Origin: JANMMJ01 sp964543235
Lineage (GTDB): Bacteria; Pseudomonadota; Alphaproteobacteria; Rhizobiales; Aestuariivirgaceae
DNA: 23,773 bases
Assembly (NCBI GenBank): GCA_964543235.1
Contig: CAZIXE010000057.1
Location: 1-23,773, forward strand
Reading direction: 5' to 3'
Shown here: piece after piece, positions 1 to 6,772 of the stretch
How the letters are laid out: each line of letters starts with the position of its first letter
Numbering within the stretch: position 1 is the stretch's first letter
The notes under the pieces: generated by a model
Seen by the model: only the letters and a program-made list of their open reading frames with translations
Told to the model about the DNA's origin: nothing
Databases searched by the model: none
Position numbers and translations under genes: made by a program

Positions 1-526
1 GCCCATGCCCGCATCACCGGCAACCAATTTGCTGAACTTGACGGACACTACTCGGGACGCCTGACACCTGGCACTCAGACTTGTCATTGCCGGGCCTGTC
101 CCGGCAACCCACCGTGCCGGCACACTGCCGTCGGACCGGTTTGCACCATGCGTCTCCGCAACAGATGCGGGGATGAGAAGCGGGAGGCGCTGGGCCACAA
201 TGCGAGATGCCGGAATCACCCCATCGACTGGATCATCACCTGGCATCTGACACCTGATACCGTGATCCCGGACAAGCAGCACCCGAACGCAGCGCGATCC
301 GCATACCGGACCCCCGGGGGCGGAGCGGGCAGCACAATGATATCGTCATTGATATCGGGATTGCCCCTGATACCGCTGCAAGGACCGGTCGAAACGCCTG
401 TCATTGCCCGTCGCAGCCGCACTTTCCGGTGGTCGCTGCCCGTCAATTCGCGCCGGAATGAGGCCGAATCGCCCTTCCAAAACCTTCCCAATCGGCCTAC
501 ATAATAGCCGACTGGAGAGATCGGAC
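1..526. other. Gene-free region upstream of nfu
   Basis: No convincing gene is visible in this stretch. Frame 1 on the + strand stays open from base 1 to about 504, but its translation is rich in Cys, Arg and Pro and resembles no family I know, so I treat it as chance in GC-rich DNA. The first 64 bases could be the tail of an upstream gene in frame 2, ending in TGA at 62-64, but this cannot be confirmed. The region holds several short palindromes: TTGCCGGG/CCCGGCAA at 87-107, GTGCCGGCAC at 114-123, and CAATGA/TCATTG at 335-351. The nfu promoter must lie near the right end. TTCCAA (475-480) and an AT-rich TACATAAT (498-505) are weak candidates for -35 and -10 elements. Confidence 0.6.
87..107. 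repeat. REP-like palindrome upstream of nfu
   Basis: An 8-bp perfect inverted repeat, TTGCCGGG and CCCGGCAA, is separated by a 5-nt loop (CCTGT). It resembles the short intergenic palindromes common in GC-rich alphaproteobacterial genomes. The same two half-sites, in the opposite order, occur inside nfu at 578-600, at the very start of the 588-bp duplicated segment. Whether it belongs to a genomic repeat family cannot be decided from one window. Confidence 0.55.
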
Positions 527-1087
527 ATGTTCATTCAGACCGAAGCCACGCCCAACCCGGCGACCCTCAAATTCATCCCCGGCAAGCCGGTATTGCCGGG
601 CTCGACCCGCGATTACCGCTCGGCCGCAGAGGCCGCCGAATCGCCGCTGGCCGAGCGGCTGTTCTCGGTGCAGGGTGTGGCCGGTGTCTTCCTCGGCCAG
701 GACTTCGTCTCCGTCACCAAGGCGGCCGGCGAATGGCAGCATCTCAAGCCCGCCATTCTGGGCCTCATCATGGACCATTACCTCTCCGGCGCCCCGGTCC
801 TCGTGCAGGGCAGTGCCCCGGCGAAGCCCCCTGAGGACGAGTTCTTCGATCCTGCCGACAAGGAAATCGTGGGCACTATCAAGGAGCTGCTGGAAACCCG
901 CGTGCGCCCCGCCGTCGCCCAGGATGGCGGCGACATCACCTTCCACGGCTATCGCGAGGGCGTGGTCTATCTTAACATGCAGGGATCCTGCTCCGGCTGC
1001 CCGAGCTCCACCGCCACCCTGAAGCACGGCATCGAGAACCTGCTCCGCCATTTCGTCCCCGAAGTGACCGAGGTCAGGCCGGTTTGA
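527..1087 (+). CDS. NifU/NfuA-family Fe-S cluster scaffold protein (intact copy)
   Basis: This 186-residue protein has the two-domain layout of alphaproteobacterial and mitochondrial NFU1-type proteins, which deliver Fe-S clusters to client enzymes in the cytoplasm. The N-terminal Nfu_N domain starts MFIQTEATPNPATLKF (residues 1-16) and runs to about residue 90. The C-terminal NifU domain (about 110-186) carries the CxxC cluster ligands C155 and C158 in CSGCPS. The start at 527 is preceded by GGAGAG at good spacing, and the N-terminus matches the family exactly. Everything from the third base of codon 17 onward lies in a 588-bp segment repeated perfectly at 6989-7576. In the presumed ancestor this gene directly preceded tsaB; now only a tsaB stub and a foreign island follow it. 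The family call is firm; the symbol is left blank because nfuA and nifU naming varies. Confidence 0.93.
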   Translation: MFIQTEATPNPATLKFIPGKPVLPGSTRDYRSAAEAAESPLAERLFSVQGVAGVFLGQDFVSVTKAAGEWQHLKPAILGLIMDHYLSGAPVLVQGSAPAKPPEDEFFDPADKEIVGTIKELLETRVRPAVAQDGGDITFHGYREGVVYLNMQGSCSGCPSSTATLKHGIENLLRHFVPEVTEVRPV

Positions 1088-1164
1088 CGGCAACCGTTGC
1101 CGCGGCGTATCACGCCGCCCGATGAAAGTGCTTGCCCTCGATACCTCCATGCAGGCCTGCTCGG
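577..1164. repeat. Left copy of 588-bp direct repeat flanking the island
   Basis: The segment from the third base of nfu codon 17 through the first 14 codons of tsaB reads identically at 6989-7576, a constant offset of 6412 bases. I aligned both edges base by base: 576 (t) differs from 6988 (a), and 1165 (a) differs from 7577 (c). The inner part is identical in every reading frame I compared. The left edge falls on the palindrome CCCGGCAA-N7-TTGCCGGG (578-600). This copy completes nfu and leaves tsaB truncated. Confidence 0.97.
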
Positions 1165-1169
1165 AGTGA
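1122..1169 (+). pseudogene. tsaB: 5' stub of tsaB, cut by the island
   Basis: The ATG at 1122 begins the same 14 codons as the intact tsaB at 7534 (MKVLALDTSMQACS). The island junction at 1164/1165 then adds one Glu codon and a TGA stop at 1167-1169. The resulting 15-residue peptide cannot be functional. It marks where the ancestral nfu-tsaB operon was split and shows that the duplicated block ends inside tsaB. Confidence 0.95.
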
Positions 1170-1183
1170 ACGAGAATTTCACT
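1165..1183. repeat. Inverted repeat at the exact left island junction
   Basis: AGTGAA (1165-1170) and TTCACT (1178-1183) form a perfect 6-bp inverted repeat with a 7-nt spacer. It begins at the first base that is not part of the 588-bp repeat. It could be an operator for the defence operon, a remnant of a recombination site, or chance. No matching repeat is visible at the right island end. Confidence 0.5.
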
Positions 1184-1300
1184 TGCCTATTCCCGGGCAT
1201 TACGTCCAATAAGAATCCATCCAAAGTTGCAAGGGGGTCGTCACAGCGCTTTGATATTACTTTGATGTTTGCATTCCTCCGTTCTGAGCCGCAAGTAGAC

Positions 1301-1319
1301 GCACCACGGAGATAGGTGC
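1301..1319 (+). promoter_or_regulatory. Small hairpin around the methyltransferase ribosome-binding region
   Basis: GCACC (1301-1305) and GGTGC (1315-1319) can pair, leaving a 9-nt loop that contains GGAG (1308-1311). The pairing would partly cover a second purine-rich site, AGGTG (1314-1318), which lies 7 nt before the GTG start. This could tune translation of the methyltransferase. A 5-bp stem is weak evidence. Confidence 0.3.
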
Positions 1320-1325
1320 GAACTC

Positions 1326-2237
1326 GTGATTCGGGAGACCAGTTTGGAAGTGCGGGCAACAAGGGATTTAGTGCAGCCAAGAGTTCCGCCCGTGACGCGT
1401 CTAGATCGCGACGCAGAAGCGACGATTTCCTGCGAGGACAATCTGAAATTCATGCGCCGGCTCTCTAACGAGTCGATGAACCTCATCGTCACGTCCCCGC
1501 CCTACAACCTCGGCAAGGAATACGAAGAAAAGCGTTCGCAAGATCGTTACATAGAAGAGCAGGTCGCTTGTATCGCTGAGGCTGTGCGGCTCCTTCACCC
1601 AAATGGGTCAATCTGCTGGCAAGTCGGCAACCACATTCAAAATGGCGAGATATTTCCTCTCGACATTGTCCTTTATCCGCACTTCAAGAGCGCAGGACTT
1701 CAGCTCCGTAACCGCATCGTCTGGACCTTCGGCCACGGGCTGCATTGCCAGAATCGTTTTTCTGGTCGCCATGAGACGATACTTTGGTTCACCAAGACAA
1801 AAGACTACACGTTCAACCTTGATCCGGTTCGTATTCCTTCGAAATATCCCGAGAAGAAATACTTCAAGGGGCCGAAGAAGGGGAAACTCTCAGGCAATCC
1901 CCTCGGGAAGAATCCCACTGACGTTTGGGACATCCCCAACGTGAAATCCAACCACGTCGAAAAAACCGATCACCCTTGTCAGTTCCCCGTTGGCCTCATT
2001 GAGCGCCTCGTTCTTGCACTAACAAATAAAGGCGATAGCGTTCTCGATCCTTACCTAGGGGTCGGCTCATCCGCGATCGCAGCGCTCAAGCACGGACGAC
2101 ACGCCTACGGCTGCGACTTGGAGAAAGAATACGTCGATATCGCGTGGGAGCGCATTCACCAACTACGTGCTGGCACCCTCAGGACGCGGCCTATGAATAA
2201 GCCGGTCTACGATCCAAACAGCAAAGGCGACGAATGA
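1326..2237 (+). CDS. Site-specific DNA methyltransferase, beta class (N6-adenine or N4-cytosine)
   Basis: This 303-residue protein is predicted to transfer a methyl group from S-adenosylmethionine to an exocyclic amino group of DNA. Catalytic motif IV, TSPPYN (SPPY at 57-60), comes first and SAM-binding motif I, DPYLGVGSS (241-249), near the C-terminus; this order defines the beta class. HPCQFP (206-211) matches the HPxQxP block that precedes motif I in this class. The segment between 90 and 200 is where target recognition normally lies. SPPY occurs in both N4-cytosine and N6-adenine enzymes, so the modified base is uncertain. The GTG start at 1326 has AGGTG 7 nt upstream; motif IV would also be kept by later starts, and residues 1-33 look poorly conserved. 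It is the first gene of the operon and its stop overlaps the next start (ATGA), so it is probably the self-marking component. Confidence 0.92.
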   Translation: MIRETSLEVRATRDLVQPRVPPVTRLDRDAEATISCEDNLKFMRRLSNESMNLIVTSPPYNLGKEYEEKRSQDRYIEEQVACIAEAVRLLHPNGSICWQVGNHIQNGEIFPLDIVLYPHFKSAGLQLRNRIVWTFGHGLHCQNRFSGRHETILWFTKTKDYTFNLDPVRIPSKYPEKKYFKGPKKGKLSGNPLGKNPTDVWDIPNVKSNHVEKTDHPCQFPVGLIERLVLALTNKGDSVLDPYLGVGSSAIAALKHGRHAYGCDLEKEYVDIAWERIHQLRAGTLRTRPMNKPVYDPNSKGDE

Positions 2238-2695
2238 AGCTGAACGGCACGTATGACCACCATAATGCCGTTGCAGAGTGGCAGCGTCGTGATCTGCATG
2301 AATGGCTGACAGACGTTTTTGAAGCGCCCGCCGTCGTAATTCAGCGCTACTGCACGCCTGCAATTCGCGCGCATGTGGAGAAGGAATTTGCCAACGAGGG
2401 TTGGGCGCTTGACGTGCGCCTAGACCAGAAACATCAACTCGCAGTCACTGCGCTGAAGGACGATCTCGCGTTTCAGCTTCAAACCGGCAATATGAGCCGC
2501 GCCCCTTATGATTTACTGAAACTCCAATACCTGTTTCTGGAGCACAGAATTCAGGCGGCAGCGCTTGCGCTGCCTACCCAATCTGCCGCCAAGATTATTG
2601 GCGAGAACATCGCTAACGCTGATCGCATTTGTCGCGAACTGAAGCTTTTTGATCGCGTAATCACGGTTCCCATTAGCGTCGTCGCTTTCGACTAG
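2234..2695 (+). CDS. Small protein resembling BglII/BstYI-type restriction endonucleases, probably lacking catalytic acids
   Basis: I recognise this 153-residue protein only by pattern. Residues 81-97, QLQTGNMSRAPYDLLKL, followed by a block around residue 104 on (HRIQAAALALPT) and by NIANADRICRELK...RVITVP (125-146), recall the BglII-like PD-(D/E)xK endonucleases. In those, the core strand carries E-x-Q ahead of a G-N/K segment and a Tyr-Asp-Leu helix. Here the expected Glu is Gln (Q81 in QLQ), and the Asp nine residues earlier appears to be Thr72. If the alignment is right, the cleavage chemistry is gone and the protein may only recognise DNA, for example the site methylated by its neighbour. 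It overlaps the methyltransferase stop by 4 nt and lies 8 nt ahead of the ParB-like gene. The gene is certain; the family is a tentative memory-based call. Confidence 0.55.
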   Translation: MKLNGTYDHHNAVAEWQRRDLHEWLTDVFEAPAVVIQRYCTPAIRAHVEKEFANEGWALDVRLDQKHQLAVTALKDDLAFQLQTGNMSRAPYDLLKLQYLFLEHRIQAAALALPTQSAAKIIGENIANADRICRELKLFDRVITVPISVVAFD

Positions 2696-2703
2696 AGGCG
2701 CAT

Positions 2704-4032
2704 ATGATGAAGTACGAAATCAAACTCACACCCCGATCCGAGCGCGAGGCCGTCATTCAAAAGCGCTTGGAAGCATCGACCGAAACGGGCACGCTTTGGG
2801 ATTTTCGCGGCGAGAAGGCAACTTTGAAGATCGTTACCTTGCCAGTCGATCTGCCTGTCTACCGGATGGATAACTGCCGCACTTATTCCGACCAACAGGA
2901 TGCTATTGCCAGGGACGGCCTCGACAAAACCTACTTTTCAAAAGGGCAGGAGCTCAGCACGGCGCAGCAATCGCAGCACGGCATCCTCGTAAAGCTTGCA
3001 AAGAAAGAGGCCACTTCGATTTCGCCGATCATGGGAGTGCTGGAGACCGAAGGCCAGCGCGATCCAATCCTGATAACGAGCACGGGCGTCGTCGTAAACG
3101 GCAACCGCCGTTTGAGCGCAATGCGCGAGCTGTATGCCGCCGACCAATCTCCAAATTCCCGGTATGCATATGTCAAATGCATGGTCCTTCCGGCAGACAC
3201 GACGCCGGATGAGGTCGACGACATCGAAGCAAATGAGCAGGCCCGACCCGAAACGAAGTTGGAATATGACTGGATCGGTGATGCGCAGCTAGTGCGCCGT
3301 CAAGTCAATAAGGGGCGCAGTACAAAAATGGTCGCAACTCAGCTTCGGCGCAGCGAGGCGGACATCAAGAATTTGCTGCAATCGATTGAAGAGGCTGATC
3401 TGTACCTCAACGAATGGGCTGAAAAGCCCGGACAATATTCGCTGGTCAGCGGTGACGGCGAGCAGATATTTGGCGATCTTCCAAAGCGGCTAGCGGGTCA
3501 GAGTGTCGCCCTTCAAAGCGCCAGCCGTGCCATTGCGTGGTCTCTGTTCGACAACCGCGACAAGGTTCCGGGTCGGATTTACGCGTACAACGCTGCTTTT
3601 GGGAAACTTGCTCCGGTTGTACTAAAGAGCATAGCCGAGCAGCTTGATCTTCCGGTGAGCGGTAGCGCCGATCAGGAGGAGAATGACGACAGCTTTTCTG
3701 TCGACATCAGTGTAGGAGCTGGGGCGGAAGATCATTCCAGCGTCATCTCCGCGCTGAAGAACGCTGAAACCCGTGACGACGCCGTAGAGGCATTGATTGA
3801 AGGCGCTATCGGCGCTCTTGAACGCGATCGCGGGCAGAAGAACAAGAAGGCCGCGCTGAAAGCACTTGTTCAGATACACGCCAAACTGGCTGGCCTCGAT
3901 TTGACTACCGCAGGCAGCGACACCTACGCGGGCATTGGCAAGCAGTTAGAATCCATCAAAGCGCTTGTTCAGAAACTCGACACGAAGCTATCTGCTCTCA
4001 AGCAATCGCCGCCCGCTGACGCCGACAAGTAG
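2704..4032 (+). CDS. ParB/Srx N-terminal-domain protein of a defence operon
   Basis: This 442-residue protein contains a ParB-N/sulfiredoxin-like domain at about 48-165. Its signature is GQRDPILIT (117-125) followed by VVNGNRRLSAMREL (130-143); the NGNRR motif (132-136) takes the place of the GERR box that binds nucleotide in chromosomal ParB. LPVYRMDNCRTY (50-61) resembles the preceding strand of the same fold. A helix-turn-helix-like segment (about 205-232) follows, then a helical region, an acidic patch (324-335, QEENDDSF), and a C-terminal helical stretch ending PPADADK. ParB-family domains bind CTP, and some act as nucleases or ATPases; which applies here is unknown. No parA or parS is present, so partitioning is unlikely. 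GAGG 5 nt before the first of two adjacent ATGs supports the start. Confidence 0.8.
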   Translation: MMKYEIKLTPRSEREAVIQKRLEASTETGTLWDFRGEKATLKIVTLPVDLPVYRMDNCRTYSDQQDAIARDGLDKTYFSKGQELSTAQQSQHGILVKLAKKEATSISPIMGVLETEGQRDPILITSTGVVVNGNRRLSAMRELYAADQSPNSRYAYVKCMVLPADTTPDEVDDIEANEQARPETKLEYDWIGDAQLVRRQVNKGRSTKMVATQLRRSEADIKNLLQSIEEADLYLNEWAEKPGQYSLVSGDGEQIFGDLPKRLAGQSVALQSASRAIAWSLFDNRDKVPGRIYAYNAAFGKLAPVVLKSIAEQLDLPVSGSADQEENDDSFSVDISVGAGAEDHSSVISALKNAETRDDAVEALIEGAIGALERDRGQKNKKAALKALVQIHAKLAGLDLTTAGSDTYAGIGKQLESIKALVQKLDTKLSALKQSPPADADK

Positions 4033-4040
4033 GGAGCCAA

Positions 4041-5945
4041 ATGAGCGACCCAGTCGGCATCACCATCGAATATCGCTCAGGGAATACCGGACGCCTCGTG
4101 GTCGCGCCGGGAGATTCCATCGCCCCGATTTGGTCGCACATTCGGGCGCTCGTGGTTTCAAATGACCTCGACGCGACAATTACAAGCACCTCCATTCAGC
4201 TACCTTGGCCCGATGTCCTCAATATCGTGCGGGAGTTCGGATCGAAGGCGACCCAGCGCGCTCTCAATTTCCGCTTTCGACCTGACTCCAGCGCGGCCGA
4301 GCGTCTTCGGGCCTTTGCCGACGAGGTTCAAAGTGCGCGCGCATGTCAGGCAAACCTCGCGCCATCCCGCGCGCCCGACGAAATCGAAAGCGATCTCCGA
4401 AAGATGGGATTCACGCGGCGCGAATTGAAGAACTTCCAACTTCGCGACCTTTCCCATTTGATTGCGCTGGCTAACGGCGCGAATTTCTCGGTTCCCGGAG
4501 CTGGAAAGACAACAGTCACGTTCGCCCTGCATTTGCTTGTACGAAAGCAGGGTCAGCAGCTCTTCGTGATTGCTCCGAAATCCGCCTTTCAGGCGTGGCG
4601 CGACATCATGAACGAATGCTTGGCCGATAACGCTCCAAGAGACGTTGCAGAACCATTTACAGTTCTTGACGGGCGCGAAGATGAAACGGCACTAGCGCTT
4701 TCGTCAGGCGCGACACGCTTTCTCATGTCCTACGATTTGATGATCCGCCAACAGGGGGTCATCGCCGCGCATTTTGCCACTCACCCCATTCATCTGGTTC
4801 TTGACGAGGCGCACCGGATGAAAGCGGGCACGCTTTCGCAACGCGGCGCGTTCCTACTCAAAATCGCGAGCCTCCCTGTCCGACGCGACATCCTGACGGG
4901 GACGCCGATGCCGCAGGCTGCGTCCGACATCGAATCCCAGCTTGATTTTCTGTGGCCGGGCCACGGGCTCGGGATCGAGGTCACGCGAGGGAAGTCGCCG
5001 CGGGAAGTGCTTGGAAATCTGTACGTCCGCACGACGAAACAAGAGTTGGGAATACCGAAGGCAAAACGGACACCCATCGACATTTCGATGAAGCCGGGAC
5101 AGTTGGCGCTTTACTCTATCGTACGCAGCGAATTTCTTCGCCAATTCGCTTCCCACGTAAACCGCGACATGGATCAAGCACAAATCATTCGGGCGCGCCG
5201 GTCCGTAATGAGGCTTCTGCAGCTTTCCGTGAATCCCGCCCAGGCCCTTAGCGCCATGGCAAGCGATGACTACAGAGTATCGTCGGGCATCGCTGACGCT
5301 GTAATGGAGGAAGGACATTCGGCCAAACTCACGGCGGTCATGGATCACGCCCGTACGTTGGCGCGCAATGGCGAAAAGATCGTGATATGGACGATCTTCA
5401 CGGATACGATCCGAAGTCTTGCGTCGGCGCTAGCAGATCTGAATCCAGTCGTTCTCTACGGCGGCGTCATTGCGGGTTCGGACCGCGATCCGAACACCCG
5501 CGAGGGCCGCATTAGGCGTTTTCACGTTGATCCAAGCTGCAACGCGCTCATCGCAAATCCCGCCGCAGCGGGCGAGGGCATCAGCCTACATACCGTATGC
5601 CACAATGCGATTTATGCAGATCGAAGTTATGTTTCGACGCATTATCTCCAATCCATTGACCGCATCCATCGCCTCGGGCTCGCACCCGGGCAGGAAACCA
5701 ACATATTTATCTATCGCTCTAAGGCGCCCCCGGAGATTGGTAGCATCGACCTCTCCGTCAGCAGGCGGCTCACGGAAAAGATCCGTCGCATGCAGCAGTT
5801 GCTTGACGATCCAGATCTTCACGAGATTGCGCTGGATGAGGAAGAGGCGGACGACCCCATCGACTATGACATAACACCCGACGACCTTATCGACCTGATT
5901 CAAGAGCTGGAAGGCAAGGCCCCGCCTTCAGATGCAGACGAATGA
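4041..5945 (+). CDS. SNF2-like superfamily 2 helicase/translocase
   Basis: This 634-residue protein has a full set of SF2 motifs. Walker A is VPGAGKT (151-157), where most SNF2 proteins have a GLGKT form. Walker B is LVLDEAH (252-258), motif III is LTGTP (285-289), motif V lies around NPAAAGEGISLH (506-517), and motif VI is SIDRIHRLG (538-546) with the arginine fingers. Such motors use ATP to move along double-stranded DNA and are the engines of DISARM and other restriction-like systems. Residues 1-110 are an N-terminal domain I do not recognise. The C-terminus from about 589 is strongly acidic and ends APPSDADE, resembling the PPADADK tail of the preceding protein. GGGAG lies 5 nt before the ATG. 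The stop overlaps the next start as ATGA, suggesting coupled translation with the nuclease-like gene. Confidence 0.92.
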   Translation: MSDPVGITIEYRSGNTGRLVVAPGDSIAPIWSHIRALVVSNDLDATITSTSIQLPWPDVLNIVREFGSKATQRALNFRFRPDSSAAERLRAFADEVQSARACQANLAPSRAPDEIESDLRKMGFTRRELKNFQLRDLSHLIALANGANFSVPGAGKTTVTFALHLLVRKQGQQLFVIAPKSAFQAWRDIMNECLADNAPRDVAEPFTVLDGREDETALALSSGATRFLMSYDLMIRQQGVIAAHFATHPIHLVLDEAHRMKAGTLSQRGAFLLKIASLPVRRDILTGTPMPQAASDIESQLDFLWPGHGLGIEVTRGKSPREVLGNLYVRTTKQELGIPKAKRTPIDISMKPGQLALYSIVRSEFLRQFASHVNRDMDQAQIIRARRSVMRLLQLSVNPAQALSAMASDDYRVSSGIADAVMEEGHSAKLTAVMDHARTLARNGEKIVIWTIFTDTIRSLASALADLNPVVLYGGVIAGSDRDPNTREGRIRRFHVDPSCNALIANPAAAGEGISLHTVCHNAIYADRSYVSTHYLQSIDRIHRLGLAPGQETNIFIYRSKAPPEIGSIDLSVSRRLTEKIRRMQQLLDDPDLHEIALDEEEADDPIDYDITPDDLIDLIQELEGKAPPSDADE

Positions 5946-6772
5946 TTGGCAATATCGCGACAGAGAGAGTTTTCGCGCTCTCTGCCTTTGAGGGCGTTCG
6001 TATCATCCGCATATACGCTGCCAAGCAGCCGAACTGCCCCCTCGATCAGCTTCTCACTATCATTGAGCATGTCGAATCAGACGCGCCGAATCTCGATCTG
6101 GAAGCCTCCGCATATCTCCACGGTCTGGTGGAGGCCGGATGTCCATTGGCTGGTGACGGATTTTATCAAGCTTGCATCACCGCTGTTGTGACAAAACACC
6201 GGCCAAACTGGTGCAAGGCGATGCGACAAGGCCGCATGCGCTTTCTCGATTCGCTTGAGCAGAACGATAGAGACGTTTTCTCCGCAGCAGGCTTGGTAAA
6301 AGAACCGCCGCCCATTGAAGTAGTACTCTGGTGGGATTCCGTCTCAGGCTATGCCCGCTTGCTCGCCGACCTCGAGAAGATGGAACAGGCCCGCGTGGCG
6401 GAAGCGCTAACGATGGAGTACGAGCGGAAGCGGCTCAAGGCTCTGGGGATCGACAAAGAACCCGAATGGAAGGGCTTAGACGACAACTTCGCGGGCTACG
6501 ATGTCCTTTCATACGACTCGGGCGAGTTTGCGCCGACCAACCGCATGATTGAAGTGAAGTCAACGATAGCATCACCGTTGAGATTCATCGTCACCCGGAA
6601 CGAATGGGATCAAGCGGACAAGCTCGGCCCGGCGTATGTCTTTCAAGTGTGGGATATGCAGAAGTCGCCGCCGGTTCTGTATGAACGTACTTCGGCGCAA
6701 GTGGCCGTCCATATCCCGAGCGATAACGAAAATGGTAAGTGGAAGACGGCGGAAATTCCTTTGGCGACCTAG
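5942..6772 (+). CDS. DUF3883-domain protein with a PD-(D/E)xK nuclease signature
   Basis: The C-terminal part of this 276-residue protein (about 155-265) fits DUF3883, which is related to Mrr-like restriction nucleases. E159 lies in an EYERKRL helix, followed by GYDVLSYDS (185-193), MIEVKST (202-208), and FIVTRNEWDQADKLGPAYVF (215-234), the typical (F)xxTxxEW helix and strand. The predicted metal-binding residues are D187, E204 and K206. The N-terminal 150 residues are mainly helical and not recognised; they could contact the helicase. It is the last gene of the operon, coupled to the helicase by an ATGA overlap, and is the most likely DNA-cutting effector because the BglII-like protein seems catalytically degenerate. 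Nuclease activity is inferred from motifs only. Confidence 0.8.
   Translation: MIGNIATERVFALSAFEGVRIIRIYAAKQPNCPLDQLLTIIEHVESDAPNLDLEASAYLHGLVEAGCPLAGDGFYQACITAVVTKHRPNWCKAMRQGRMRFLDSLEQNDRDVFSAAGLVKEPPPIEVVLWWDSVSGYARLLADLEKMEQARVAEALTMEYERKRLKALGIDKEPEWKGLDDNFAGYDVLSYDSGEFAPTNRMIEVKSTIASPLRFIVTRNEWDQADKLGPAYVFQVWDMQKSPPVLYERTSAQVAVHIPSDNENGKWKTAEIPLAT

Noticed and set aside
335..360. Repeated TGATATCG units as a possible tandem repeat or CRISPR seed
   Set aside because: Only two short copies, without regular spacers.
148..504. 118-residue open frame upstream of nfu, open from base 1
   Set aside because: No ribosome-binding site, composition rich in Cys/Arg/Pro, overlaps palindromes, no family resemblance.
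497..1150. Long minus-strand frame opposite nfu (and its repeat at 6897-7562)
   Set aside because: Antisense shadow of a clear NfuA coding region in GC-rich DNA.
2704..4032. ParB-like gene as part of a plasmid partition locus
   Set aside because: No ParA, parS array or replication gene; sits inside a methyltransferase-helicase-nuclease operon.
1326..6772. Assignment as DISARM
   Set aside because: Methyltransferase and SNF2 motor are shared, but no DUF1998 (DrmB) or phospholipase-D (DrmC) protein is present.
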